Assembly (NCBI RefSeq): GCF_900129975.1
Contig: NZ_FSRG01000005.1
Location: forward strand, 310,001-374,000
From: Halodesulfovibrio marinisediminis DSM 17456
GTDB taxonomy: Bacteria; Desulfobacterota; Desulfovibrionia; Desulfovibrionales; Desulfovibrionaceae
DNA length: 64,000 bases
Direction of reading: 5' to 3'
Shown: piece after piece, positions 7,942 through 15,884 of the stretch
Layout: the number at the start of each line of letters is the position of its first letter
Position numbering within the stretch: position 1 is the first letter of the stretch
Made by a program: the position numbers and the translations under genes
Notes under the pieces: model-generated
Told to the model about the DNA's origin: nothing
What the model saw: only the letters and a program-made list of their open reading frames with translations
The model's database searches: none

Positions 7942-8949
7942 ATGAAGTCACTTGGTTTGATTGAAACAAAAGGACTTCTTCCTGCCATTGAGTGTGCAGA
8001 TGTAATGTTAAAAGCCGCGGATGTCCGTCTTCTTGGCAGAACGTGCATCGGTGCCGGTCTTGTTTCAGTAAGCATCACCGGTGATGTGGCTGCGGTTAAA
8101 GCTGCTGTAGATGCAGCAAAAGCGGCGGTGCAACAGCTGGACCCAAATGCATTGTATTCCAGTCACGTGATTCCGCGCCCGGACGAAGATGTTTTCGACG
8201 GAATGTTCAGCTCGGCGCTAATTGGCACCAGCAAAGAACAGAAACATGACATTGAACCGGACTCTGTAGAGCAAAAGACAACAGAAAAGACCATTGCAGA
8301 ACCTGAAGCCGTGAAGCTGAAGCCTGCTACGCCAGTGGTTGAGGCAGTTGAAGCTGAATCTGTTGTGGAGGGTTCTATAGACGGTGAACAGAAAACGATT
8401 GCTTCAGTAGATGGTGATTCAATCGGTTCAGAAGTTGGTAGCCTGACTTCAACCAAGGGTGAAACACAACGCGCTAAGCAATCAGAAGAAAAGTTGTCAC
8501 AGGTAGAGTCATTGAACGCAGACTCTACGGAACTGGAGAAGGATTCTGATAAAGCAACACCAGAACTCCCATCAACTTCAAAGGTTGTGACAACTCCTGC
8601 TGTAGCTGAGAAAAAAGCAGAGGATGCTGGCAAGCATCCTTATGGTGGCTCAGAACCAGTAAAAACTGCCCTTTCTTCCGCAGGGCAGACTTTTCCGGCT
8701 TCTAAGTCAAAGAAAGCATCAGCTAAGTCAAAAGTTGTAATCATGCATAAAAAGAACATGGACGCACTGTGGGCTGAGCAGGGTGCAGAAGGGATATCAG
8801 ATGGATTGATCAAGCTGACATTAGCAAAATTGCGTGTCCTTGCTCGTGAATATCCTGATCTCCCTATTGAATCGAAAAAACTTTCAAAAGTGAAAAAGCG
8901 CACATTGGTGGAAGTTTTCAAGCGTTACTACGCCTTATTAGAAAAATGA
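7942..8949 (+). CDS. BMC shell protein with long linker and C-terminal SAP/Rho_N-like domain
   Basis: 335 residues. Residues 1-89 are a canonical BMC-H domain (SLGLIETKGLLPAIECAD, ending with the SHVIPRPDEDV tail). Residues about 95-260 are a low-complexity Glu/Ser/Thr/Val/Lys linker with no predicted fold. Residues about 290-333 (LTLAKLRVLAREYPDLPIES, then KKLSKVKKRTLVEVF) fit a helix-extended-helix of the SAP/Rho_N kind, basic and possibly nucleic-acid binding. EutK is a known shell protein with a C-terminal helix-turn-helix, so this is a similar architecture with a different, much more distant domain. Lower pore occupancy or tethering roles are inference. Confidence 0.85.
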   Translation: MKSLGLIETKGLLPAIECADVMLKAADVRLLGRTCIGAGLVSVSITGDVAAVKAAVDAAKAAVQQLDPNALYSSHVIPRPDEDVFDGMFSSALIGTSKEQKHDIEPDSVEQKTTEKTIAEPEAVKLKPATPVVEAVEAESVVEGSIDGEQKTIASVDGDSIGSEVGSLTSTKGETQRAKQSEEKLSQVESLNADSTELEKDSDKATPELPSTSKVVTTPAVAEKKAEDAGKHPYGGSEPVKTALSSAGQTFPASKSKKASAKSKVVIMHKKNMDALWAEQGAEGISDGLIKLTLAKLRVLAREYPDLPIESKKLSKVKKRTLVEVFKRYYALLEK

Positions 8950-8953
8950 TGAG

Positions 8954-9061
8954 ATGTTAGAGGATCAGCACATTGTGTGTGGGGAAGTTGTTTCTGTACA
9001 CGTAATTCTGCGTCCGCATTGTGATGTTGAATTCATTCTTCCTGAAGGAAAGAAAGCCTAA
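8954..9061 (+). pseudogene. Orphan C-terminal tail of a BMC-H shell protein gene
   Basis: A 35-codon frame whose product ends VSVHVILRPHCDVEFILPEG. That is the C-terminal tail of PduA/EutM-type shell proteins (usual form V..HVIPRPH.DVE.ILP), with no BMC fold upstream of it. The preceding gene ends at 8949, only 4 bp before, so about 70 codons of the domain are gone. It looks like the product of a deletion or recombination between neighbouring BMC genes that fused the spacer of one to the tail of another. Confidence 0.65.
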
Positions 9062-9411
9062 TGAATAAATTTTGCAAAACGTGCAGATGATGCTGTTTTC
9101 TTTGCATGTTTTGCTAGTTCCACATTTCGTGACCATTCCGGCGGGTGGCGCCATAGTTCATCCTGCGTTGAATATCAGTTGTAATAGTGTGCATACCTCA
9201 GTAGAGGACTTTACTGCTGACTTGCAGTTGAACGAGTGTATACCTGAGAATAAGGCGTCTGTAAGGTTTACAAGCTTCACCTTTCAAATATGGTTCCGAC
9301 TGGCTGATGCAATGTGATTATGTACTCAGTTGTGTGGAGAGGAAAAGAGGGGCGTGTTGTCTACGTTGGACAACCGATATTAAGAAACTTCAATAGAAAA
9401 GGTTCTTATCT
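9062..9411 (+). other. 350-bp gap without a recognisable gene
   Basis: Follows the BMC tail remnant. An 81-codon frame (9072-9317) exists but shows no family resemblance and no ribosome site, so it is not called. A 6-bp inverted repeat GTTGTC/GACAAC (9356-9361, 9369-9374) lies 37 bp before the transporter start and could be part of a promoter or operator. The gap may be decayed microcompartment DNA. Confidence 0.5.
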
Positions 9412-10500
9412 ATGAGTGAAGTAGTTTTACCGAGCAGAGAAGCTATTCTCGCAAAACGAAAGCTTGATGCTAGCTTTCGTACCAGGGGCATCATAATTGC
9501 GTTGTTATCAGCTGTATTCTACGGCCTGTACACAGCCTTCCTTACTCTGGGCATGGCTAAAGGTGTCTGGGCTGACTGGTACGGTGCAAACACCGCTGGT
9601 TTGTCCGCATTTGTTATTACATATTTCCTTGGCGCTGTAGGCTCCGCTGTTAACGACAGCTTTAGTGCTATCTGGGCGCTTTCTCTTGCAACAGTTCGTG
9701 GCCGTATTGGTGACTTTTTCAGATGTCTTACAACCAAGCCGGGTCTTGTGATGGTTCTCGCAGCATTGATCGGTGGCCCTATTGCAACGACTGCTTACGT
9801 TGTTGGTCTCCAGCTTGCTGGTTCTATAGTTGTTCCGATCAGTGCGCTTTGCCCTGCTATCGGTGCAATTCTTGGTCGAATTTTGTTTAAGCAGGAACTC
9901 AATGCCCGCATGATGCTCGGCATCGCAATCTGTTTCCTTGCAAGCTTTATGATTGCGAGCACAAGCCTTGGTGGTGAAGCACCTGAAGGTCAGTTCCTCG
10001 GCATTTGTATTGCATTTATTGCTGCGCTGGGCTGGGGCTTTGAAGGTTGTGTGTGTGGTTACGGTACATCCATGATTGACTCCGAGATCGCAATTACCAT
10101 CCGTCAGACTACTTCTGCATTATCCACCCTGTTTATCTTTATTCCAGTAATGGCTGTTATGTCCGGCAGCATGGATTCCCTTGGTCTTGTTGTTGAAGCA
10201 TTCACTAGCTCTGAAGCGTTACCTTGGTTTGTCCTCGGTGGCCTGTGCGCGTACATGACCTTTATGTTCTGGTACCGTGGTAACGGCATGTGTGGTGCTG
10301 CACTCGGTATGTCTTGTAACGGCACCTTCTCCTTCTGGGGACCATTTGGTTGCTGGATCATCCTCGGTGTAATTTTCGGTATTGACGGCTGGTCAATGCA
10401 GCCTATCGCATGGGCTGCAGCTGTTCTGATGATCGTAGGTATCTTTACTGTAGCAATGAACCCGCTTGATCTGTTCAGACAGAAAAAAGAAGAGGTGTAA
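9412..10500 (+). CDS. DMT/EamA-like multi-pass transporter linked to the cut locus
   Basis: 362 residues with about ten hydrophobic segments after a 25-residue cytoplasmic start. Two half-repeats of the drug/metabolite transporter superfamily are suggested by AGSIVVPISALCPAIGAILG ... FKQELNARMMLGIAI, the usual sixth-to-eighth helix pattern with a G-rich, P-containing helix and a short charged loop. Its position at the end of the cut cluster, followed by a small soluble protein and a terminator, suggests uptake of choline or export of a product such as trimethylamine; neither substrate is shown by the sequence. AAAGG lies 9 bases before the ATG. Confidence 0.75.
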   Translation: MSEVVLPSREAILAKRKLDASFRTRGIIIALLSAVFYGLYTAFLTLGMAKGVWADWYGANTAGLSAFVITYFLGAVGSAVNDSFSAIWALSLATVRGRIGDFFRCLTTKPGLVMVLAALIGGPIATTAYVVGLQLAGSIVVPISALCPAIGAILGRILFKQELNARMMLGIAICFLASFMIASTSLGGEAPEGQFLGICIAFIAALGWGFEGCVCGYGTSMIDSEIAITIRQTTSALSTLFIFIPVMAVMSGSMDSLGLVVEAFTSSEALPWFVLGGLCAYMTFMFWYRGNGMCGAALGMSCNGTFSFWGPFGCWIILGVIFGIDGWSMQPIAWAAAVLMIVGIFTVAMNPLDLFRQKKEEV

Positions 10501-10501
10501 T

Positions 10502-10768
10502 ATGAAGCCGCTTAACTATGCTATGTTAAAGTACTTTACCACCGTTGAAGATGCTTGTGTTGATGATGTTATGGAAGCACTTAAAGGCGAGTACAGCAAT
10601 TTTAAAGCATTCACTCGTGATTCTATGACTTCTGCTATTATGACAGCAGAAGCAAATGGCCTGTTAGCTGAAACTCGTTTTGAAATGAGTTCAAGCAACG
10701 AGCTTAAGGTATACTATTGTGCTCCAGAAGAAGGCGCAGCAACAATTAATTACTACATTAAGGACTAG
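10502..10768 (+). CDS. Small 88-residue protein of unknown function, paired with the transporter
   Basis: Starts one base after the transporter stop codon, with GAGGTG as ribosome site inside the end of that gene, so the two are translationally coupled. The peptide alternates helices (LKYFTTVEDACVDDVMEALK, SMTSAIMTAEANGLL) and then a beta-type end (ELKVYYCAP), a pattern compatible with a winged-helix fold. I do not recognise a family. It is the last gene before a strong terminator, and could regulate the transporter or the locus. Confidence 0.75.
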   Translation: MKPLNYAMLKYFTTVEDACVDDVMEALKGEYSNFKAFTRDSMTSAIMTAEANGLLAETRFEMSSSNELKVYYCAPEEGAATINYYIKD

Positions 10769-10817
10769 TTTATTGATTAATTACCAATAACATCCCGAAG
10801 TAATTAGTGTATTCACT

Positions 10818-10863
10818 CCCCCCTGATGCAGGTGTAAAAACCTTCTCAGGGGGATTTTTTTTT
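10818..10863 (+). terminator. Rho-independent terminator closing the cut locus
   Basis: CCCCCTGA (10819-10826) pairs with TCAGGGGG (10846-10853) and is followed by nine T residues (10855-10863). It ends the transporter/88-residue gene pair and separates the cut locus from the MerR gene. Confidence 0.92.
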
Positions 10864-11242
10864 AAAAGTACTTAGGGTAAAGGATGATTTATTATGTGAT
10901 GCAAAAGTGTATATAAGATTACTTTGCATGAATTTTTGAAGAGCTTTTGTTACTGGTGTAGCTTCTATAATAAATTATTATGTAAGAAAAAACACTGATT
11001 TGACAGTTTGTTGCAGACCTATCATAAGAGTATTCAGTCGCGTTGTTTGAAGTAATACTGTTTATGTAGACCGCATGTGATTTGTGCTCCCTCGTTACGT
11101 TGGCACGTGTTATATTCTATTTTTACATGCGCTTAGTCTGCTATATTCATGGCTCAAGTTTTTGTGAAGTGGCACAAATTGTGGGCACTGTTTAGCCATG
11201 AATTGCTGTTTTAGTTGCGCTGTGTCTAGCGGGAGGGTGATT
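10864..11242 (+). promoter_or_regulatory. AT-rich region upstream of the MerR gene with a 10-bp inverted repeat
   Basis: About 380 bp with no gene. ATTCATGGCT (11145-11154) and AGCCATGAAT (11194-11203) are exact reverse complements 39 bp apart and flank the region just before the MerR ribosome site (GGGAGG, 11231-11236). It may be an autoregulatory operator or a looped leader; no clear -35/-10 pair could be fixed by eye. Confidence 0.45.
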
Positions 11243-12073
11243 GTGAAATCCAAGAGCAGTTTTTCAATAGGAGAAGTCAGTAAGATTTGCGGATTATCGA
11301 AAAAGGCGCTTCGTCATTACGATAAGGTAGGCATAATTAAACCTGATAGATCCTGTGGAAATAATTATAGATATTATTCTCGATCGTCACTGTTAGCCGT
11401 GCCGGTTATTAAATATTACAAGCAGATGGGCTTTAAGCTCTCTGAAATGAAAGAGGTAATAGAAAGCGGTGATTACCGCATTATGCGAGCCTCTTTTCAG
11501 TCTAAACTTGATGAATTGCGGCAGGTTGAGGAAGAAGTGCATCGAAACTACACTTCAGTAAAAGACTGGTACGAGCTTGTGGTGGAAGCGGAATCTGTGC
11601 TGCATTACAAGGTGCAGGATATATCTGTGAAGTTTGTAGAAGACGGAGTTTACTGTTTTCTTGATCAGGATTTCGCATATGATTACAGGGACTCTATCAT
11701 TAATCTAGAGTTCACCAACTTTATTGAATCCATTGAGAACGAGATTACAGGGCCAGTCATTATACGTTTCCCTGATTATAAAGAAAAAATGAACGGTAAC
11801 TGTACGCATGCAACAGTGCTGCAAAAGGCGCTGAAGCCGTTTAGCAAAGATGTGGAAACTCGATTTGGCGGTAAGTTGATGGTTTCGGCCTATCACATAG
11901 GTTCGCACGATAATATTAATGATACCTACGAGCGAATTGCCCGCTGGGCTAGCGAGAATAACTATACGTTAGGACCCGAAGTTTATGAGCGGTATGTGGT
12001 GGATTACTGGAGCAGTCAGAACACCGATAAGTTTGTTACTGAAATTTTAATGAACTTTACTGCACCCAAATAG
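11243..12073 (+). CDS. MerR-family regulator with BmrR/GyrI-like effector domain
   Basis: 276 residues from the GTG at 11243, which has GGGAGG 6 bases upstream; an ATG at 11198 would add 15 atypical residues. The N-terminal winged helix (FSIGEVSKICGLSKKALRHYDKVGIIKP, then YRYYSRSSLLAVPVIKYYKQ) is a typical MerR DNA-binding domain, followed by a dimerisation coiled coil (about 85-115) and a C-terminal effector-binding domain of the GyrI/BmrR kind. Such proteins activate multidrug or metabolic genes on binding amphipathic cations. Choline or trimethylamine derivatives would fit the neighbourhood, but that is inference; sstT downstream is another candidate target. Confidence 0.85.
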   Translation: MKSKSSFSIGEVSKICGLSKKALRHYDKVGIIKPDRSCGNNYRYYSRSSLLAVPVIKYYKQMGFKLSEMKEVIESGDYRIMRASFQSKLDELRQVEEEVHRNYTSVKDWYELVVEAESVLHYKVQDISVKFVEDGVYCFLDQDFAYDYRDSIINLEFTNFIESIENEITGPVIIRFPDYKEKMNGNCTHATVLQKALKPFSKDVETRFGGKLMVSAYHIGSHDNINDTYERIARWASENNYTLGPEVYERYVVDYWSSQNTDKFVTEILMNFTAPK

Positions 12074-12279
12074 GAAGTTGTAACAGGTCAAGATCGTGTC
12101 TTTTAACGGAAATTGTCATACGCATGTTGTTTGAAATTTTTGGGTCAAAAAAATTACAAAAACAGGATTTGCGATTTTTGTCTTTTTCGGCAAAAAAGTT
12201 ACGACTATTGAATGGCAAAAAGAAAAATTTGCTTTTTTTATTACCATATGAATGGTTTGCAGTGTATGTTGAATAAAAA

Positions 12280-12314
12280 AAAGCTGTTGTTGGAAATAGC
12301 AACAGCTTTTTTTT
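12280..12314 (+). terminator. Terminator after the MerR gene
   Basis: AAAGCTGTTG pairs with CAACAGCTTT around a ten-base loop and is followed by eight T. A run of A on the left makes it potentially bidirectional. The surrounding gap (12074-12441) is AT-rich and holds nothing else I can name; the sstT promoter must lie in it. Confidence 0.88.
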
Positions 12315-12441
12315 ATTAGTATATCTATAAATCTGGATAAGATGGACACAAAATAAGGTATTGACAGATTTGTGATGCGTCTTCTAAGAGCCTACCTTTA
12401 GGTGTATAGCGTTTTAAATTTTTTTGGAAGGATTGAGTCAA

Positions 12442-13680
12442 ATGATGGATATCATAAAAAAAATTGGGTCAGGCAGCTTAGTACTGCAGATCGTGTTGGG
12501 CATTTGTGCCGGCGTTATCGTAGCAATGGTTGCTCCGGACGCTGCAAAGTCAGTAAATGTTCTGGGTCAGCTCTTCGTTAAAGCACTTAAGGCAGTAGCT
12601 CCAATTCTCGTTTTTGTTATTGTTGCTTCTTCTATTGCTAACCAGAAGAAAGGCGCAAACACAAACATGCGTTCTATTATTACACTCTACCTCGTAGGCA
12701 CATTCATGGCTGCTTTAGTAGCTGTTGTAATGAGCTTTGTAGCGCCTACTACCCTTACCCTTGTTGCTACTGACACAAGTGCAACTCCTCCAAGCGGTAT
12801 TGGTGAAGTTCTCAACACTCTGCTCTTTAAAATTGTTGATAACCCAATCAATGCTCTTGCTTCCGGTAACTTTATCGGCATCCTTGCTTGGGCAATCGCT
12901 CTCGGTTTCTTCTTCCAGCATGCTGGCGAAACCACTAAAAAAGTACTTAGCGACGTGTCTGAGGGTGTTTCCGGTATTGTTAAGCTCGTGATCCGCTTTG
13001 CACCTCTCGGTATTTTTGGTCTTGTTGCTAACACCGTTGCCAATACCGGTTTTACTGCGCTTGCTGGTTACAGTCACCTCATCATGGTATTGCTCGTTGC
13101 CATGGGTATTATTGCTCTGGTTGTGAACCCTATGATCGTATGGTTTACCACTAAACAGAACCCATACCCGCTTGTGTTCACCTGTCTGAAGAGCAGTGGT
13201 ATTACCGCGTTCTTCACCCGTAGCTCCGCTGCAAACATTCCTGTGAACATGGAACTCTGTAAGCGTCTTGATCTTCATGAAGACACTTACTCTGTATCCA
13301 TTCCTCTCGGTGCTACCGTAAACATGGGTGGTGCTGCTATCACCATTACTGTAATGACTTTGGCAGCAGTACATACTCTTGGTATTCAGGTTGATATCGC
13401 TACAGCACTTCTGCTCAGCCTTATTGCTTCTGTTTCTGCTTGTGGTGCTTCCGGCGTAGCTGGCGGTTCCCTGCTTCTCATTCCACTTGCTTGCAGCCTC
13501 TTTGGTGTATCTAACGATGTGTCCATGCAGGTTGTTGCAGCGGGCTTCATCATCGGTGTAATTCAGGACTCCGCAGAAACTGCACTGAACAGCTCCACAG
13601 ACGTTCTGTTTACTGCTGCTGCAGATATTGCTGCTTCTCCTGAGAAGACCGTTAAATCTTGTACTACAGCTTCTGCATAG
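12442..13680 (+). CDS. sstT: Serine/threonine:sodium symporter
   Basis: 412 residues from ATG 12442, which has GGAAGG (12426-12431) upstream. It belongs to the dicarboxylate/amino acid:cation symporter (DAACS) family, close to E. coli SstT in length and motifs: [19 protein letters not shown] with the Ser-rich hairpin, [18 protein letters not shown], and [20 protein letters not shown]. About eight membrane helices and two re-entrant loops are expected. It imports L-serine and L-threonine with Na+, which fits a marine organism. It stands alone, with its own terminator. Confidence 0.93.
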   Translation: MMDIIKKIGSGSLVLQIVLGICAGVIVAMVAPDAAKSVNVLGQLFVKALKAVAPILVFVIVASSIANQKKGANTNMRSIITLYLVGTFMAALVAVVMSFVAPTTLTLVATDTSATPPSGIGEVLNTLLFKIVDNPINALASGNFIGILAWAIALGFFFQHAGETTKKVLSDVSEGVSGIVKLVIRFAPLGIFGLVANTVANTGFTALAGYSHLIMVLLVAMGIIALVVNPMIVWFTTKQNPYPLVFTCLKSSGITAFFTRSSAANIPVNMELCKRLDLHEDTYSVSIPLGATVNMGGAAITITVMTLAAVHTLGIQVDIATALLLSLIASVSACGASGVAGGSLLLIPLACSLFGVSNDVSMQVVAAGFIIGVIQDSAETALNSSTDVLFTAAADIAASPEKTVKSCTTASA

Positions 13681-13760
13681 TTCTCTGCCTTCAAAGAAAG
13701 CCGTAACCGGTTTTGGTCGCGGTGTTTTGAACAATTGAGAATCGTACAATAGCTTATTCA

Positions 13761-13793
13761 AAGGCCACGTATTAATTACGTGGCCTTTTTTTG
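13761..13793 (+). terminator. Terminator after sstT
   Basis: AAGGCCACGTA (13761-13771) and TACGTGGCCTT (13777-13787) are perfect complements around TTAAT and are followed by a T-run. Confidence 0.92.
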
Positions 13794-13812
13794 TTTACTT
13801 GGGCGGGATTGG

Positions 13813-14027
13813 GCATACGATAAAAATCGTATGCTCCTCTTAGTAAAAAGTTCCATGCTGTACGTTGTTATTTCCACATTTCTACGATGGAAGCAGTCTG
13901 TCGGTTTGGTTACAGTCATACGATGTAATTCAACCGGAGCCTGAAAAGCCTGAACTTTTAGTCACACAGCAATGCAGACGAGAGCGTAGTGACAGGGCAC
14001 ATGATTACTTGAAGTTATTCAGGCTCC
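13813..14027 (+). promoter_or_regulatory. Structured leader upstream of the ABM-domain gene
   Basis: A perfect 9-bp hairpin GCATACGAT/ATCGTATGC with loop AAAA (13813-13834) is followed about 100 bp later by a long-range 10-bp pairing GGAGCCTGAA (13936-13945) with TTCAGGCTCC (14018-14027), which encloses an inner GTCAC/GTGAC pair. CATACGAT recurs at 13918-13925. The gap 13794-14043 holds no gene. This could be an operator pair or a cis-acting RNA; I do not recognise a known riboswitch class. Confidence 0.4.
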
Positions 14028-14043
14028 ATTCAAGGGTAATGTC

Positions 14044-14367
14044 ATGGAATTTAAAGATATTCTTGTTGTGACATCTCATTTGAGAGCTAAACAGGGGAAG
14101 GAAGCTGAGTTACGAAGCGCTCTTGAGCAGCTGGTTCAGGATTGCGATCATCACGAAGGGCTTCTGCTGTATAGCGTTCATCAGGACGCCTCTGATCCTG
14201 CCTCATTCCTTTTTTATGAACACTTTCTTTCTGAGAAAGCATTTAGAGATCATCTTGCCAGTGAAGAGTTGGTAAATGCACAGGCAATCCTTAGTGAGCT
14301 TGTGGAAGGTGAGTCAAAAATTGAGACTTGGCGAATGGCTGCCAGAATAGGTGAAATCTGTCAGTAA
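14044..14367 (+). CDS. ABM-domain (antibiotic biosynthesis/quinol monooxygenase-like) protein
   Basis: 107 residues of a ferredoxin-like alpha/beta barrel: a first strand ILVVTSHLRAKQGKEAEL, the HEGLLLYSVHQD segment and FLFYEHFLSEKAFRDHLAS, which match the YgiN/ABM family. Members are dimeric, cofactor-free and often act on quinones or heme-like compounds; the exact substrate is not indicated. It is a single-gene unit between a structured leader and a terminator and lies next to a flavin reductase on the other strand. Confidence 0.82.
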   Translation: MEFKDILVVTSHLRAKQGKEAELRSALEQLVQDCDHHEGLLLYSVHQDASDPASFLFYEHFLSEKAFRDHLASEELVNAQAILSELVEGESKIETWRMAARIGEICQ

Positions 14368-14401
14368 GACATAAAAACTGGCAAAGTTGTACATCATCAA
14401 A

Positions 14402-14435
14402 AAAAAGCTCCTGCAATGCGTTGCAGGAGCTTTTT
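14402..14435. terminator. Bidirectional terminator between ABM and flavin reductase genes
   Basis: AAAAAGCTCCTGCAA (14402-14416) and TTGCAGGAGCTTTTT (14421-14435) are exact complements around TGCG, with A- and T-tracts on the two sides. It serves the convergent genes at 14367 and 14464. Confidence 0.93.
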
Positions 14436-14463
14436 CATGAGGAATATATATGTGTGTAGCGGA

Positions 14464-15027
14464 TTATTGTTTAAGCGCCTTACCGTCATTCCAGGCGTGT
14501 CCAACGCAGCGCCCGATTTTCCAGTAGCGTTTGTCTGGCATGGTTAGAACGAATGGGTTCATCTTTGAAATATCAGGAACGCCGTCTGTCATAAAACGCT
14601 CCTCGCACCATGTGCCGACAATTTCGCCAATGAAGAACGTGTTGGTTGGCATCTCCACTGTATCGTAAAGCCTGCATTCAAGAGAAAGTGGGCATTCTTT
14701 GATAAGCGGTGCAGTCTTAAGTGTACCGTAAAAACGATCAAACAGTTCAGATTTATCAGTCCGTTTGGCTGAAACAAGGCCGACATAGTCTGCCACTTTA
14801 ACCATTTCGGTGGTAGGGAAGTTTACGCTAAATTCTCCGTTTTCTAGAATGGCAGTGTGTGATGCGTGCCCTTTGTTGACCCCGATACCCAGTAATGCTG
14901 GTTTGTAGTTTACTCGGGTAACCCACCCAAGAGTCATATAGTTGGGTTTGCCATTGTAATGTGTTCCTAGCATGGCCAAAGGCATTGGAATGGTGAATCC
15001 CTGTGTCCCGATATTAATTTTATCCAA
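14464..15027 (-). CDS. Flavin reductase-like (flavoredoxin-type) protein
   Basis: 187 residues from a TTG at 15027 that has AGGAG at ideal distance; an upstream ATG at 15045 lacks a ribosome site. The split-barrel FMN-binding fold of the flavin reductase/flavoredoxin family is shown by IPMPLAMLGTHYNGKPNYMT, GWVTRVNYKPALLGIGVNKG, HTAILENGEFSVNFP and KPxx-like C-terminal elements. Such proteins carry FMN and transfer electrons; Desulfovibrio flavoredoxin acts in thiosulfate and sulfite metabolism, but this sequence cannot be tied to that role directly. Confidence 0.85.
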   Translation of the reverse strand: MDKINIGTQGFTIPMPLAMLGTHYNGKPNYMTLGWVTRVNYKPALLGIGVNKGHASHTAILENGEFSVNFPTTEMVKVADYVGLVSAKRTDKSELFDRFYGTLKTAPLIKECPLSLECRLYDTVEMPTNTFFIGEIVGTWCEERFMTDGVPDISKMNPFVLTMPDKRYWKIGRCVGHAWNDGKALKQ

Positions 15028-15095
15028 CTTTGTTCTCCTGCGCATAATTCACTGAAGCAGGACAAATATGCTTCGATTTTTCGTCACAGTATGTG

Positions 15096-15141
15096 ATAAC
15101 CACCATTTCACCATCAGAGGGAAGGTTGAAATGGTGGTTAT
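15096..15141. promoter_or_regulatory. Perfect 15-bp inverted repeat between flavin reductase and response regulator genes
   Basis: ATAACCACCATTTCA (15096-15110) and TGAAATGGTGGTTAT (15127-15141) are exact reverse complements with a 16-base spacer. It lies 69 bp upstream of the flavin reductase start and downstream of the response regulator. No T-run accompanies it, so an operator or mRNA 3'-end structure are both possible. Confidence 0.6.
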
Positions 15142-15205
15142 TGAGTTCGAAACAAAAATTGGAACACACTGTACTGGAAAAGTTGTAGAACCTAAGGTGA
15201 ATTCA

Positions 15206-15223
15206 CTAGACGTTTTTGTCTAG
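15206..15223 (-). other. Small hairpin overlapping the response regulator stop codon
   Basis: CTAGAC (15206-15211) and GTCTAG (15218-15223) flank a GTTTTT loop. The hairpin includes the stop codon of the response regulator. It is too short to call a terminator with confidence. Confidence 0.35.
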
Positions 15224-15873
15224 GAAAGTGAGGCTAGTCCTTCCCGTAAGGCATAAAGTGTTGCTTGCACGCGGTTAGCCAAATGCAGTTTTGAAAGAAT
15301 GTTGGTCATATGCGTGCGTACGGTTGCCTCGCTGACAAACACTTTTTCAGCAATGGTTTTATTACTCAGTCCCTGAGCAACAAGTCGTAAAATATCCACT
15401 TCCCGCGGAGTCAGTGGTTCAGGAGTCGGTTCTTTTGCTTCATCCGGTAAAGCAAGTTCAGCAAGCAACTTGCGTGCAATGTCCGGTGCAAGAGAAGGCT
15501 CGCCGTTGTGCACTTTACGGATGGCATGAAGCAACTCCTCAGGCGCGGAGTCTTTTAGCAGATACCCCATTGCGCCGGATTTGATAGCAGGAAAGACTTT
15601 GTCGTCTGTTGCAAAACTTGTGAGCACAATGATTTTGCCGGTTAGCTTGCGGTCACGGATTTCTTGAATGGCCTGAATACCATCCATTACCGGCATGACC
15701 ATATCCATAAGGATGACATCCGGGGTAAGTTCTGCTGTGCGCTCAACAGCTTCTTGTCCGTTAGCAGCTTCTCCTGCAATTTCAATATCATCATAGCCAG
15801 AAAGAAACCCTTTCAGTCCTATGCGTACTATATCGTGGTCGTCGACAATAAGAACTCGAATTGGTGCAGCCAT
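15220..15873 (-). CDS. NarL/FixJ-type response regulator (REC + LuxR HTH)
   Basis: 217 residues from ATG 15873, which has TTAGGAG 8 bases upstream; a TTG two codons earlier is less likely. REC domain at about 1-120 with the acidic pair DDH, phospho-acceptor Asp in VILMDMVMPVMDG, Thr/Ser in LTSFA and Lys in YLLKDS. LuxR-type helix-turn-helix at about 150-212 (LTPREVDILRLVAQGLSNKT ... VRTHMTNILSKL). It starts 11 bp after the kinase stop codon and is the obvious cognate partner. Confidence 0.94.
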   Translation of the reverse strand: MAAPIRVLIVDDHDIVRIGLKGFLSGYDDIEIAGEAANGQEAVERTAELTPDVILMDMVMPVMDGIQAIQEIRDRKLTGKIIVLTSFATDDKVFPAIKSGAMGYLLKDSAPEELLHAIRKVHNGEPSLAPDIARKLLAELALPDEAKEPTPEPLTPREVDILRLVAQGLSNKTIAEKVFVSEATVRTHMTNILSKLHLANRVQATLYALREGLASLS

Positions 15874-15884
15874 GTTCAATGCTC

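Noticed and set aside
9072-9317. 81-codon frame between the BMC tail and the transporter
   Set aside because: No ribosome site, no family likeness, and uneven composition; treated as part of a gene-free gap.
11161-11180. TGGCAC-like sequence before the MerR gene as a sigma54 promoter
   Set aside because: The spacing between GG and GC is 12 rather than 10 bases.
12715-13761. 348-codon - strand frame opposite sstT
   Set aside because: Composition is that of an antisense shadow; sstT is well supported.
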